A stretch of 64,000 nt of DNA from Rotaria sp. Silwood1 (lineage: Eukaryota > Rotifera > Eurotatoria > Philodinida > Philodinidae): the NCBI GenBank assembly GCA_905250075.1, contig CAJNOP010000037.1, positions 456,540 through 520,539 of the forward strand, written 5' to 3'. The notes beneath the pieces were generated by a model. It did no database searches, was not told where the DNA came from, and saw only the letters and a program-made list of their open reading frames with translations. Position numbers and translations under genes: made by a program. Numbering within the stretch: the first letter of the stretch is position 1; each line of letters begins with the position of its first letter. Below are positions 23,007 to 58,433 of this stretch, piece by piece.

Positions 23007-26000
23007 TTCTATTTATTAATGAAAAGTTAATGATACTTAAAAGTTAGTGAGTATGAAACAGATATGCCTAGAGGACAACCATACACCAATTGGTGAATAT
23101 ATTCGATAATTGAAGAGAACGAAAAACCTGATAGCAAAAAATTTGTTCTTTTTCCTTTTCTACTCGTGCTCGTTCGACTGTAGTGATGTACCAACAAAAA
23201 AAAATGTGCATAAATTCTAGATATGAAACGTCATAATCGCATATGCAACATATGAGAAAAAGGTGAATCGACTTTTTTTCGACTTCATTAAACATAACAC
23301 ACGTAATTGCTTGTGCATGACATACGACGATGATTTTTTTTTTTTTTTGTTTCTGTACTATTTATATGAATCAGCAAATAGAATATTCATATATTGTCTT
23401 TGATCATTACTAATGATAGTAGTGCTTACAAAGTAAATAATGCAATTCTTTCTGGACCAATAAAGAAAAATAAGCTGTTCGAATTTTCTATAAATAGGTG
23501 AAACGAGAGAAAAATCGAATTCATTTCTGTTTTTTAATACTCATTCGCATTGTGTATCATTATAGAATAAATAAAAATATCTATCTAAAACAGACATTTT
23601 TCTCTATGTCAAAACAGAACTAATCATACTCGCTTATTCATGCATAGAATAATGACAAAACAACTATTTTCATGGCCATTCATTGTAACACGTAAATCAG
23701 TACTATATTTGAGCTAAAATAGTTTAACCACTTATTTCTAAACACATAATCCATTGAAAGAAAAGGTGGCAATTATTGCAGATGAATAAACTGTTTGATA
23801 ATCTGATTTAGACTATGTAATCTTTGATGATCTTACACATTATACGTCATGATACATTTGTATTTTGAAAAGGGAAGAGATCAAAAAATTTTTTAATCTC
23901 TGTTTTGCGTTTCATTGTTGTTCTTAGAGTATTTGACAAACAGTCATACATCATTTATTATCTGTAGTAATTTTCATTCAAAAAAAATATTTTAATTTCA
24001 TTGATCAAACTATGAGTTAATATTAAGCCTATTATGAATATAAACAATATGCTTGAATAACAAAAATAATAATTAGGGTCACGATAAACGATTCATGACA
24101 ATTCAATGTTTTTTTTTTCATTCTTACAGAGTACACCTTTTCTGTTATCTATACATACACATGTGACTCAAGCTATAATAGGCTTTATAATATATAAACA
24201 AAAAAAAGTGCACATTAGTAAATCATGACTTTTATTAATTAGCTTCACAAAAACGATTACCTGGAGAAAAATGCATCTCTAAAAAATACGAACAGCAATG
24301 TTCATGAATGTTCTTCTATAACCTATTGAGTTTTATTTATAAATTCCTTAATCTTTCGGATAAATCAACTAATTTTCTTTCATTTCGTTATATCTGCACA
24401 AGATTCGATACAATCACCAACATATATTATTGGTAATAAGACAAGTCTTAGATAAAAGATTTCATAATGTTCGAAGTATCAGTGTGCTCACTAATGAATA
24501 ACCTCATACTTATCACCGTTACTTTCAAAACATCAAATATTATGATTCACTTGGAAAAAAAAACTAGTCAAACGAGAAAATTCTATGTTCAATTTGAACC
24601 TATATACGAAATGTTGATACATTGAAAAGTTTAAAAATTCTAATTGTGAAAATTTAAATACATTTTGACTGTGAACATAGCTAGATGAAAATATATGGAT
24701 CAAGATTAGATCGACAACTGTATACGTTTCAACAACATTGGATGCATTATGATAAAAAAGTTTTAATTGTTAAATTTCTACTCATTTGTTTAAGAAACAT
24801 ATCACCAATTTTCAGTAATTAAGAAACAGAGTCTTTTAGATTGTCAACAAATATTAAATGAATTATGATAATTTTTTCGAAAAATTATGCAATCAAATAT
24901 TATTTTCATTTACTCATTTATGTATATATATGTATGTCTCATGAATCTGATGGCCAAAGCTCTCCAATTGCTCTGTTGCTTTTGAGCCGAGATTATGTTC
25001 ATTATGTAGAATCAAATGAGTTATGAGTATTCTGGAAAGAGTTCGTTTCCTTAGCTCACAAGTGATAAATAGTAGAATCTTAGAATTCAAGAGAATCCTA
25101 TCAAATATTGAAGTTATAAATCTTTTGATGTATTGCTATTTCAGATAAATCTGTTACTGTACGTAAACAATTAATAGAACATTTTTAATAACAATTGTAT
25201 AGCTCCTTCATCCGAAATCTCGTGTTTTTAATCTTGACAAGGCAAACACACAAGCGCACAAAGATGCATTTTGACCTCTTTTGATTTTCAAAGTTCCTAG
25301 CTAACTGAGCCATATGTGGCATAAAAGATTATAAGCTTCTGATCATTTTGATTTTAAACCCGGAGATTTCCTATTCATTTATAAGTATAGATAGAGTCTA
25401 TCTTCACGATATAGTAAATGAGCCATCAGTTAGTGGTACTGGTCAAGAGTGTAAGTATTCGTTAGAGAAAGAACAAGTGAAGATGAAGAATTATCCAAAG
25501 TTATCCTGATAGAACTTAGTTGAGACTGGTTTTTCATAATAAAACCGCCCATTTAAAATCATGTCTTGAATCTACTACATCGTATACAAATCTTCGATTG
25601 CTTTAATTTTCAGTCTGATAGAGCTTTTCAAGTACTACAAAACGAACCACTCTTTAGAGCATAAACGAAATGGGCCACAAAACTCATAAGGCTCTTATTC
25701 TTTAGACGCAATGTTGAAGCTTGTGGATTAATATTTGACGGTTTTCAATTAGAATAACACTCATTTAATGTCAAACACATATTGTATTTGGAATCAACAC
25801 AAAAGACTGTGGTGACCTCTATATGTTTCAAGGTCTCCCCCCCTCTTAGAAAATCCAATTTTTCAAAGAAATATTGAAGCTGAGTTTTTATCATAGGAAG
25901 ATGCAGCGAAGCTTCCTCTTTCAGAATATATATGGCTTTTTGGAAAATGAACAGATTTTCAAAGACTTATCACATGAAACTTGGAGCCTACCACCATATT

Positions 26001-26985
26001 TTCCGAGAAATTTTCGTAGTTTTTAAAGGTTTTCAGTTTTGAAAAAAAAACGTTGCCACTTGCATTAGCATTGAGTAGAACATTTTTATATTACCCAGCA
26101 TGACAGATGGCGTTAGCTACCTTCTTCTCTTACGTGCTTTAAAACGGTCCACTGGAGTGAATCAATAATATACCATTATAATATGTTCTTTAGCGTGTTT
26201 CTCAAAATACGGTTTTCAGCAGGAAAATTGAAATAACTCCCGTTCGGCTCGAGCCATATCCAATATTTTTGTTTTAAAGGTCTCAATGAGAGTAAACTTT
26301 TATCCGACCAGTGTTTTTAAAGTCGATTCCTGCGATGAGAAAAGTGGAATTTACTGTCGTTCGATTACCATTTTTTATGCTGATTTTTACACCCTTCCAC
26401 TAAAATGGTCATACAAAATCAATAAGATTGAATTTAAAAATTCTGTTCGGACAAAAGTTGCGTACTGACATTAGCTTTAATTTGAGACCGGTCCGAACTC
26501 GATAACTTGTGTTATGACGAAGTTATATCTATTCTCCTGAAGGCCAAAAATGACCTATGATTCAGCTGAAACTCCAGTCTAGTATGGCCAATCAGGCTGA
26601 AATTTTTGCCAGGGGTGTATCTCTCCAGAATCACTCGTCCCTGAAATTTTCAGCTCAAAAGACCCATTCTAAGTGGGAAATGATTTCTGAGGGGGCTTAA
26701 ACTTTTCTTTTCTGATCAAATGATCACTCTGGTACTTCTTCAAAGATACGTGAAAAGTCATTGTAGCAGTGTTAAGCAAGCTCTAAACTTGTAAAATGCA
26801 ATTTGAAAACAAAAAAAAAGGACAAGTGACTAAACATTAAAATAGTTGCCCTGATTATATTCATTTCTTCATACGTCCCTCACAAGGTCTAAAGGTGAAA
26901 AATGGATGAGAGAAAGAGATGCAAAAACAATTTGAAACATACGTAAGTCAACTTATTTTTTATGCTGACTTCAAATATGACATTT
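23007..26985. other. Long intergenic stretch, no supported gene
   Basis: This is the 5' flank of the bZIP gene followed by AT-rich DNA. 25.8-26.7 kb is somewhat more GC-rich and reads like an old dispersed repeat: CTGAAATTTTCAGCTCAA near 26641 resembles CTGAAAATTTCAGCTCAA near 42602 in a dynein intron. The 60-codon plus frame at 26286-26468 has no known features. Confidence 0.4.
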
Positions 26986-26989
26986 ATTT

Positions 26990-27620
26990 GAAGTGAAATG
27001 AATATAAGCTTGGATGTGAGCATGCTTGTGAACATGACAATCAATGTGAAGTGTGAATGGATAAAGAAAAGATCCATACTCACATCCATACTCAAGATGG
27101 GGATAATGCATCCGATGATGAAACAGATGAAAGTGTTCAATCAACAAAACGGAATTTTGCTCGATTATATATACCAAAAATAAAATAGATCCTGATTTAA
27201 CAAGTTCATGTTTCAAATTAAAAATGAATAATACCATTGAGTATTCACACAAATAGTCAAGATCATGGCTATTAATCACGAAAACAATTCCTCCGTTAAT
27301 CAATTGATTGTCATGAGTTATGGAGCTGGGTAAACTTTGAAAAACAAATGATTCGAACATTTCTGAGTACCATATCACTAATTAGACGATCATTAATATC
27401 AAAGCATGTCACAATTTAATTGCTGATAAATGACTAACTAATGCTATCTGAATTTTCTAATAGATTAACGAAGAAATTGGTTCAGTTGCTGCACTTGCAG
27501 TGAAGATAAGACTATCCTAAGAATGACAACTCAATACAACACAATTAATGAGCAATCAATGTATTTATACGTCGATGATCATGAACGAATATAAAAAGAA
27601 AAACACGATACCAACATGGA
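26990..27620 (+). pseudogene. Possible decayed coding fragments
   Basis: Plus-strand blocks with coding composition are interrupted by stops. One contains DGDNASDDETDESVQSTKR followed by NFARLYIPKIK and a TAG. The next, in a shifted frame, contains DPDLTSSCFKLKMNN before another TAG. Later blocks contain ENNSSVNQLIVMSYGAG and NEQSMYLYVDDHERI, each ending in a stop. The overlapping 135-codon minus-strand frame is His/Phe-rich and is probably the antisense shadow. Family not recognised. Confidence 0.27.
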
Positions 27621-27629
27621 AAGCTGTAG

Positions 27630-30102
27630 TGACACAAATGGCTGCTCTTTATAGGCTCTTAGGAGCTTTCTAAGAATCTTGAAGATTTCTATCGAATTGA
27701 AGAGAATCCTGAAGAGTTCAAGAAAAATTCTAGAAACATAGAAGAATTTTAGACTTCAGGATTTTATTGTTCACTCGTTGGCATAGTCTTGATTTAAAAG
27801 CGATTGAACAATTGAATGAATTGATAGAATGGATAGTAATTCATCGTGTACTTAATTCTTATTTTGATTTTTGAAATGAAAATATAGTACTAAAGCACAA
27901 AAGAAACGAAACGAGTATTTTTTGTCTAGTTTCAATACGAGTTATGATGTAAATGTGTTTTATGATTTTTTTTTCAAACAGAACTTTGAGAAACCTTAAA
28001 AGTATGTTATTCAGATTGTTTCAAGCAAAGAATAGCTCATTTTATATGTATCTGCATGATATGTGAGAAGTGTATTTAGAAATAGGTAAAATTAAATATA
28101 TTCGATGGGTCTATTCTTCGTCACAAGTAATAATCCCAATATCAATGAAGTTTTGTTTTTGCGTCAAGTCTTTATTCTCTGAAGCTTAACAAGAGTAAAG
28201 TTCGATGATTCCACAAAATTTCTTGAAACTAGGAGCGTTAAAGCATCATATAGGTACAACACCCCTTAAATCTCTGAAAAAATTTTCATTTTTTCGTTCT
28301 TGAGATTATAGATTTCAGTATATATTTATAGGATTGTTTTGTTGGGATACTGAACTATGTAGTGTTTTTGATTTCAACAACTCCATCATGAAAATTTCTC
28401 GAAATAGATTAAAAATTTTCGTATCCATTTGTTGATTTAACATCTTTGATTCTATATGATATTCTGGGAGCTGAACCGGAACTATCGAAATCTAATAATG
28501 AAACTTCATACAACATGTTGACAAGTATAATTCCTTTGTTTGATAGCTTTTTTTCTTTTTAATTTTAAGCATTTAGTACAACTGTAGAAACCATCAATAG
28601 ATATAGCAGAAAGCATGCATAGTATATAATGGCACAGGTGTGGTATAAAAGATAGCACACAGGATGTGAATGTCATCAAGGGTACTCTTATCATCTACAT
28701 TCATATTCATGAATTGTACAAAATAGAAAAAAAGCACTTCTGACAACTGAAATGAGGAAAAGGCAGCTTTACAAACCCATAGTACTGAAAGTGCAACGTA
28801 TCTGGTGAATAGATTGCGAAATACTTTATCAAAAATAGTTTAGAATTTGTTTTATATGGTATTTTGCATCCTGCTTCTTCTGATTTGTTTACTTATGACA
28901 ATAGTTGCCGTATTTAACCTAATTACCTATTAGACAGCAAGAAATACAAGCTAAAACATAGTTATATTAGAATAGTGACTATGGTATCGTGATGTGTGTT
29001 CGGAGTAATATTCATGGAAAAAAGATCAAACATTTGTGTATATCGAAACAATATCTTTAACTTATCAGAAGGAGTTTTCATTATTCATATTTTTTGATCG
29101 AGAAAAAATGATAAAAAATATAGCACGACGATACAAGAAAGTAGAGTATTGTTAAATAATCTGATGTAACTAAATAATGATTTTTATTTGTGTAGCAAAA
29201 CATTTTATTTATGGTTTTTATTTCGATACTAATGTGAGAAATCTGAACAAATTGTTACTCATCAACAAAGATATGTTTATTCGTAGTAGAAAGATTGAGG
29301 CTTGAATTTGGATATTGATCGTGTGATTTTTTTTCAAATAATGTTCAAATTCATGCTGCTCAATACAACATTAATCATTTTGTTTTGTTGGAAAAATAAC
29401 ATATGATCGTCGGTTTATTATTGTCGAAACATTTTTGATAGTTATCTTTTACAAACGTGTTTGAATTAGAGAAAAAATTAGCGTTGCTCACTCATAAAAC
29501 TCATTAGGAATATTCGTATAATTCAATTCTATACATAGTCTCTTGTGTTTATGTTGCCGTGTATTAATCAGAGATTCTTTATGAGTTCTGCTGAAGGATC
29601 AATTGTCTGGCATGTAGCAATCCGATACACTAGCATCCATATAAGTAAGTTCTCGAGATGTTTCATGTGATATCAGCAAGTAACTATGTAAAATTTTGAC
29701 ACAGGTCATGTATAAGATCTATTGACATACAGCAAATTCTTTCTCTAATTGTTCGAGTCTTGAATAATTTAATGCAAACAAATGAGCACAATCATCATAA
29801 TGCACTTAGATCTTCTGAAGTAATGACAACATGGAATATAAAATGGCAATGTATTTGACTTATTGCTATAATGTGGTTGATGATCTTACAAAATAAACAA
29901 GATGCTACATAAGGAAGTGACACTAGAAAATTTTTGTGGATAAATTTGCACGTAAATTATTCGTTCAATAATTCAATTTGTTCATAATACGTTTATATAC
30001 AAATTTATAGTATTACTGTGGTCTATTTTATAAATAAAAACGACAAATAAAAAACAAAACAGGAGATGTGCATATATATATATATGTAAAATGTGTTTGT
30101 TT
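27630..30102. other. Intergenic stretch, no supported gene
   Basis: AT-rich DNA without open frames of coding quality. The right end (about 29.95-30.10 kb) is the 3' flank of the minus-strand B-box gene, with several AATAAA-like hexamers on that strand, as is usual for a polyadenylation region. Confidence 0.45.
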
Positions 30103-33100
30103 TTAAATATCACATAATGTTAGTTCATTTTGTCCACTGCCAATAACAATTGAATTTATACCAAATTCTTGTAATCCAAAAGGAAATTCAAATGATGATA
30201 CATCATATGTATTTGTTTCCGTTGAATAAACATAATATTTTCCCGATGAACTTTTAATAAACCATTGATTAGATCGAAATGGATAAAATAAATCAACAAA
30301 ATCATCATTTAATGGAATTTGTTTTAATAAAGCTAAATGTTCATCACGTAATTCAAAACGTGTATGAATTGATGATGCTGTACGAATGAGTAAGCCTAAA
30401 TGTGATGCTATATTTGTATCCATATGTGATACCCATTCAGTTTTATCATTAGCTAAACGATCCCAACGTTTTAAAGCAGCATTCAAATTATTATTATTAT
30501 TGCTTGGATATTTCCATAATTCAATACAGATACCAAAAACACAATATGATATATAAAGTGATGAATCATTTAAACAAGATAAACAGCGAAACCTAAAATA
30601 AAAAGATTTTTACTAATCGGGTAATCTGAACTTTAGTTGAACTTAAAAATATCGAAAGGTGCGGTGAAACTATGTGAGTGTGAGCCTACGTGTGCGTGAA
30701 GAGTAACGGGTGATCGGAAATTTTTTTCTACAAGATGTTTGATCACTTTTTTACTGGTAAAAAATATTACTAATGAGTCAATATCCTATGAGATAGGACC
30801 ATAACTTTGTCCTCTTTTCGCAAAAGAATTTATCAATTTTGTGTTAGTTTTTGCTCAAAATTAGTGAAATAATCTTTTAAAAGTCGAAAAAAAGAATATT
30901 TTAGATAGAACTTGTAGATCGACGTTTCCGGTGACCATGTTTGTGTTTTTTTGTGGCTTGCTTGAAAGAGTTTCAGAAGAGCCAACGCGACCAGAGTTTT
31001 CTACTTTTTTTTGAATATAGCCTTAGTAATTAGTGTCTATTTTTGTTTAGGCTACCAATTAAGTGGCAGTAAAATAGATAAAATGGTCAGTAAAAACAAA
31101 TATAAATAGTCCGTATAAATATTAAACAGTCGGCACTAAAATTACTAGTAGCTAATTGTAAAATAGTCCTTTTATTGAAAATAAGTAGCAGTAAAAAATA
31201 CAAAATTTATCAATAGAAAATAAACTTAAATAAATGAAAGAGCTATACAATAAATAACAAGAAATTTAAAAAATAATTGAAAAAAAAATCAAATTATTCT
31301 ATTAGTAAAGCAGACTTAGCCTTTGCTCATCTACCTGTTTTTCTTTTCTCAATAATCTTCTCTGCCCTTGCTGCTAGTGATGGTTTACAATATTTCATAC
31401 GAATAGCCATGTCCACAATGTGTTTGCGTAATTCTTAAAAAAAGCTGTACAGTTTTATTTCGATGTTTTCCAATATGAATCATTTTTCATTTCCATATCG
31501 CAAATATCAAATGATTTTTTTTGAACTGATTAAACATTACCCATTTTTTAAAATTCAATATTTTGATTACTTTTTTGTTTGGATTTTATTGTTTGCATTT
31601 ATTCCATCATCTTCTATTATAGTATCACCTTTTCATTTGATATGTCGTTTTCATATTGAGAAACTCGTACCACATCCATAGTTAAGAGTAGGTGAAAACT
31701 TATAAACACGAAATATGTTATTTTTATTTGAAAAACGTCGAACATCTGTGCATGCGAATAGATGAAGATAATAGTTAGGGTAGGAATCAAGAAGTTTTTT
31801 TCCCTTTATTTTAGATTATGAACCATAAGAAGAATTAAAACAAGTCAGATCGACGAATACGAAGTTCCTATATACTTGTAAACGAGAGTATACGTTCTGT
31901 ACTTGTCCGTATAGGACACGGACATATCAGATCGTAACATTGATCCATGTGAATTGCTGTATTTTTCACTATACGATTTGTTTTTACGACCGTCCTTATT
32001 GAACCTGGAAATGGTTCTTCTTATTCACAATATATGTAGAATAAAAGAAAGTGGGTCAGAAGTAAGAGAAAAGAACAAAAGCGATTCACTCTATAATTAA
32101 TCATTTTAATTTTTATATTAATCCTTTCATATAATCAACCATTAATAGATTGTATTTACTGAGTTTTTAAATACTATTTATAAACAATACGTAAAACGGT
32201 AGTTCATATTCGAAACGAGCATCCTAGCTCATAGATTTTAACTTGTTGGAAATACTTTCTAGCGAATTAAAAGTTAACGAACATCTATGCTAAAAAAATT
32301 CTGATTACGTGTCACTGCAACACCTACATCCACATCCTTAATCATCGAAAACCTTGTAGCCACTTCTATGTACTTGATTTTCAAGAAAATATTCAGAAGC
32401 TTCCACTTCAATTTTCGGCATTGTTACTTCTGATCTTGTTATTCTCGATATTTTTACTTTCGATCGAAGTAAAGGAAACCAGAAATGAATATATATATAT
32501 GTTGTTTTTCTTACGGATAATCTTTATGTCGAGTCATATGAATTTGTGTACATCTATTTGTTTTTGGTTCAAATGAAAATAAATGTCGTTGAAAAAGAAT
32601 AAAAAATACTTCAGCTGATGGACACCATTTTAAATCTACTATATCAGCATCTTTTATACCGGTTTGATGATATGGTAGTAAAGTTGCAGTTGCTGTTGAC
32701 GGATTACTCATAATAGGAGGTACTATAAAAGAAAAGACAAATAAGAAAATAAATAAATTTTAATAGTTAAAAAAAAAATAATAATAAACAAACATGTTAA
32801 TGAATTATCATTAAATTTTTTATCAATATAATGTAATTGTCGTCGATTATCTAACCATAAAATAGATTCATTTTGTTTACTTGATACAAATTTTTTATAA
32901 TTTTCAACAGATAATGTTCGATATGATTGCATTAAAGTATTATTTGGTAAAATACGATTATATGAAAATATATTATGTGCATTAATTAGATCATTACAAG
33001 AAATATCTTTTGTTTCAATACATATTTCGCATCGAACTGATTCTAGACATTGTCGAAGTTGATTCAGATCACGTTCAATTGGTGATAATTGCTAATAAAA

Positions 33101-33604
33101 ATAAACAAAATATAAAATAAATTAATGAATAAAAGTTGAACTGACTTGTTGAGATATTTCTCCAACTTTTTGTAATGCTGCTAATTGTGTTTGTAAAATT
33201 GTCATTTTAGATTTTTGACTTTCTTTAAAAATATCTACACGGTGTGTTAATTCATTTTGTAATTCATCTACTTCATTCGAATAATGTTTATATGTATTTT
33301 CAATATCAGCAAGAATATTTTCTTTCCATTGATCAAGTTTTTTACGAGCATTTTCAACAGATTGTTGACAATCAAGTTTTGAAAGTAAATGTGTTAAAGA
33401 ATTTATTTCATCAGATAATGCATATGTTCGAACAATATTTATTTCATTATGTTCAATAACATGTTTAAGACATAAACGTTTTGGACAATGATGACATGTT
33501 ACAAGTGCTGGTTTAGTACATTCGACTTCATTCTCACATATCGTTGGATTTTGTGGATTGCTTGGAGATGAAGGTGAATCTGGTATTGTAAGAGCATTCG
33601 ACAT
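30103..33604 (-). CDS. B-box zinc finger / coiled-coil protein with C-terminal repeat-propeller-like region
   Basis: Four exons (33604-33146, 33091-32794, 32722-32515, 30592-30103), 484 residues. Introns are 54, 71 and 1,922 bp, and the frame closes exactly. Residues 23-52 hold a B-box-like zinc cluster: C23, C29, C37, C40, C45, H48, H52. Residues about 65-185 are heptad-rich coiled coil. The second half has short blocks such as ESILWLDNRRQLHYID, VDLKWCPSAEVFFILFQRHL and NQWFIKSSSGKYYVYSTET. These are typical of beta-strand blades, so a WD/NHL-like propeller is likely but not proven. The order B-box, coiled coil, propeller is that of TRIM-NHL-like proteins without an N-terminal RING, so E3 activity is not implied. 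It starts 219 bp downstream of the dynein stop on the same strand. Confidence 0.75.
30593..32514 (-). other. Unusually long (1.92 kb) intron of the B-box gene
   Basis: Donor GTAAGA at 32514 and acceptor TTTTAG before 30592; the other introns in this gene are 54 and 71 bp. The intron contains short degenerate units around 31060-31200 (variants of AGTCC/AGTCGGCA and GCAGTAAAA) and, near 31885-31912, a segment resembling part of the GAGTAC-rich block in the dynein intron at 35.4 kb. It probably grew by insertion of mobile DNA. The plus-strand 72-codon frame at 31463-31681 has no features of a gene. Confidence 0.6.
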
Positions 33605-33823
33605 CTAAAAGATGAATCATTGGAATCAAACGAAAAGACTTGATAAGTATTTCTTGAAAATTTGTCGTTTATTTCATAGCTATTAGAATATAAGACAGAG
33701 ATAAGATAAAAATGCGAGTATGTTAGTGTGTAAAACAAAACAAAACAAAAAAAAAAGAAGAAAAAAAAGAAATCTATGAATAAGTAATGAACAGTCAAAA
33801 AATTGGTTGGTGTTTTTGTTGCT

Positions 33824-55946
<22,123 letters not shown>

Positions 55947-57097
55947 TTCTTTTTAATCTAGAATATGAAATGAATGAAAAAAAATATATATAGACTGATC
56001 AAGTGCTATTCTGATGATTCATCAAAAGACAAACAAAAATCACTTGATGACTCATTCAATGAAACACCATATGTGTACTGAAGAATATTTATGTATATAT
56101 ATTTATAGTATGGACGTGTGTAGTTTGTTATTCGATCTATTAAAGAATGATATTCCATTGAAACAAAATAAAATAAAACTATTATGAACAAATCTAACAA
56201 TAGGCAGAAACGAAATAAAGAAAAGACGAAGGAAAGAAAAGAAAATGAATGTAACGTCTATTTATTTCTTTGCGTTAAATGAACCGATTCATATATGTAT
56301 TGCATATAAGTCATAGCTAATAAAAATAAAGCATGTTTAAAAAAAAATAACTCTTTTCTTACTAGTTTAGTTTTATATACTTGATAGTACAGGTATCTTT
56401 TCTTAAATATTCTTTCTTTTTTTTTCTTTAAAAAAAATAGGACTGGACCAGAAGAGTCCAATGAAAGAACGAATATGTGAATTGTTTATTTTTTGACTAT
56501 AAATAAAGGAGGATGAAGAATATTTTTAATGAAAACGAAAACTATTTTTAGGTTTTCTTATTAGATAACTTAATAAAAATGAAAGAAAAAACAAAACGAC
56601 TTTATCAATTTTATTCTAGATATCTCAAATTATCAGTAAGCAAACTAGCGAGATAAAAAAGAAAACAAATCAACAATTTATTTCACTAGATTATATAAGA
56701 CTAAAATATAGAAAAAAAGAATTGTAAAACAAAAAAGTATTTAGTTCATAAAAAATATCAATCATTCATACTAAGATAAAAGAAAGTTAATTAAATATAA
56801 AAGTTACCATTTCTTAATAATAATAAATGATTTACCTATATATACGAAACGCATACACTTACTCGTCATATTTAAATACTGATGCAAAGTATCTATGTTA
56901 AAATGATACTATTTTAAAACATAAATACTCACTGTAACCAACATAACTATATATAATATTTTTTTTATTAAATTCGTTTAAAATTACTTTATATCTAGAA
57001 AAACACAAATCAATCACTATTAGAACATGTTTTTTTTTTTTGGTTTATATTTCCTATCAAAAACAAAACAAAAACAAAAACACAAATCAATGCTAGA
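55947..57097. other. Intergenic region upstream of dynein
   Basis: This 1.15-kb region holds the dynein promoter/leader (right of 55946 on the minus strand) and the 3' flank of the RRM gene. AT-rich, with no supported exon; the short minus-strand frames are low-complexity. Confidence 0.5.
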
Positions 57098-57439
57098 TTA
57101 GAATTGTTCTTCTTGTTGACTATTTATATTCTCTCGTTTTTTATCATAATTCATTGATAATGAATCATCTTTATTAGAATAACGTCGTTTTGATGAACCT
57201 TCTTCAACACGTAAACGTTGTCCTTCAAGAATATGTTGTGGTTGAGACATAACAGCTTCAAATGCTTCTCGTTTATTAAAATCAATATAACCAAAACCAC
57301 GACTTAAACCTGTATCATTATTGTATAAAACAGTTGCACGTGTTACATAACCAAATTGAGAAAAATAAGTACGTAATTCATGTGATGATACTGTCCATGG
57401 TAAATTACGAATGAATAATTTATATATTTGTTGTGCCAT
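57098..57439 (-). CDS. SLIRP: Single-RRM RNA-binding protein, SLIRP-like
   Basis: 113 residues, one exon. One RRM covers about residues 7-80, with RNP2 LFIRNL (8-13) and RNP1 RGFGYIDF (47-54). The pattern LPWTVSSHELRTYFSQFG, TGLSRG and QHILEGQRLRVE closely tracks SLIRP, a small mitochondrial RRM protein that with LRPPRC stabilises mitochondrial mRNAs. The tail is charged (KRR, KKRE) and ends EEQF. I place the start at the ATG of MAQQ, just before the RRM. An in-frame ATG at 57505 would add 22 residues rich in F, I, K and R that could serve as a mitochondrial presequence, which a SLIRP orthologue would need. Other small RRM proteins are possible. Confidence 0.65.
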   Translation of the reverse strand: MAQQIYKLFIRNLPWTVSSHELRTYFSQFGYVTRATVLYNNDTGLSRGFGYIDFNKREAFEAVMSQPQHILEGQRLRVEEGSSKRRYSNKDDSLSMNYDKKRENINSQQEEQF

Positions 57440-57830
57440 GATCAAAATTGAAATAAAAGTTTTTTTGTATAAAATCGAATATCGAAAGAAAAAACAAATG
57501 ATCAATAATATGATTGGTTAATTTAATTATCGAATGATCAACGAGAAGAAATCATAGAGAAGAGTGTTGCTTAGAAGTAGAAAAGAAAAATGGCATAAAT
57601 GCATTTTGATAAAACAAAAAAATATAAAAACAGTAACGATTGTTATTTTATTTAATGGATGTATGTGTTTTCGAAGACTGGAAAGAAAATTGTGTTTGTC
57701 TTTTGTCGTGTAGACGATTCAATAGAAAACAGAATAAAAAGGCAATTTTTTTTTTTATTATTTTATTGTTGTTATTTTTACAATGCATATGATCATATGT
57801 TATTCTTTACTTTTATTCATTAGATTGTAG
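57440..57830. other. Intergenic region between minus- and plus-strand gene sets
   Basis: AT-rich, no supported gene. It contains the upstream side of the SLIRP-like gene, including the possible 22-codon N-terminal extension at 57505-57440. Confidence 0.5.
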
Positions 57831-57831
57831 A

Positions 57832-58363
57832 TGGATTTGAAAGAACCTCATGTTCCATTTGTATATCGATTAGGTATATTCAATTGAGAACATGATCGTT
57901 TAGATAATGAATATCATCTTCATCTATATCGTTTATCGTTTTCATCATTACAAAGCACACTGTTATATTATTCTTCATATATGACAAACGATATCTTGAA
58001 TTGTCTACCGTTGATTTGTCGACTAGATCTCCAACAAAATTATGTGTGTGGCTACAACTCATACTCTTTATCGATCATTGTCTTTTAGATTCATCACGAC
58101 GATTTCATGAAAACCTTTATTGAGATAAATTAGGTAACAATGTTACAGTAAGCATATCTAGTGTTACTCGTTTTGATCATGATCCACCTTTATTATTTGA
58201 TTTACCGAAATTGAATAGTTCTTTGAATAAAGAACAATTTGGATATACTTAATATCATGATAATGAAATTGAAATAGGAAAATTTTTTTCGGAAAATTAT
58301 TGGAATCGACATAAACTTGCTGGAACATCACTCTCTACTTATCTTGTACCTACTGTACTTTAA
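57832..58363 (+). pseudogene. Decayed protein-coding gene, family not recognised
   Basis: A coding-like reading path runs for about 530 bp from an ATG at 57832 (MDLKEPHVPFVYRLGIFN) but contains an in-frame TGA soon after. It then has a long block (HDRLDNEYHLHLYRLSFSS...), a frameshift near 58088, a TGA after RRFHENLY, and a TAA after KEQFGYT, and it ends STYLVPTVL and a stop. Codon use and composition match the genes around it, unlike the AT noise. The stops are not removable by any plausible short intron that I can find. It lies just upstream of the intact plus-strand orphan gene and could be a dead gene or the degraded copy of one elsewhere. Confidence 0.55.
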
Positions 58364-58433
58364 TTAGAATAAATAAATAGACCAATTCTTCTGTTGTATA
58401 TATTTATTTTAATTTACTTTTTATAGATTAAAA

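Noticed and set aside
26971..27378. 135-codon minus-strand frame as a gene
   Set aside because: His/Phe/Leu-rich composition typical of the antisense of coding-like sequence; the plus strand carries the more protein-like blocks.
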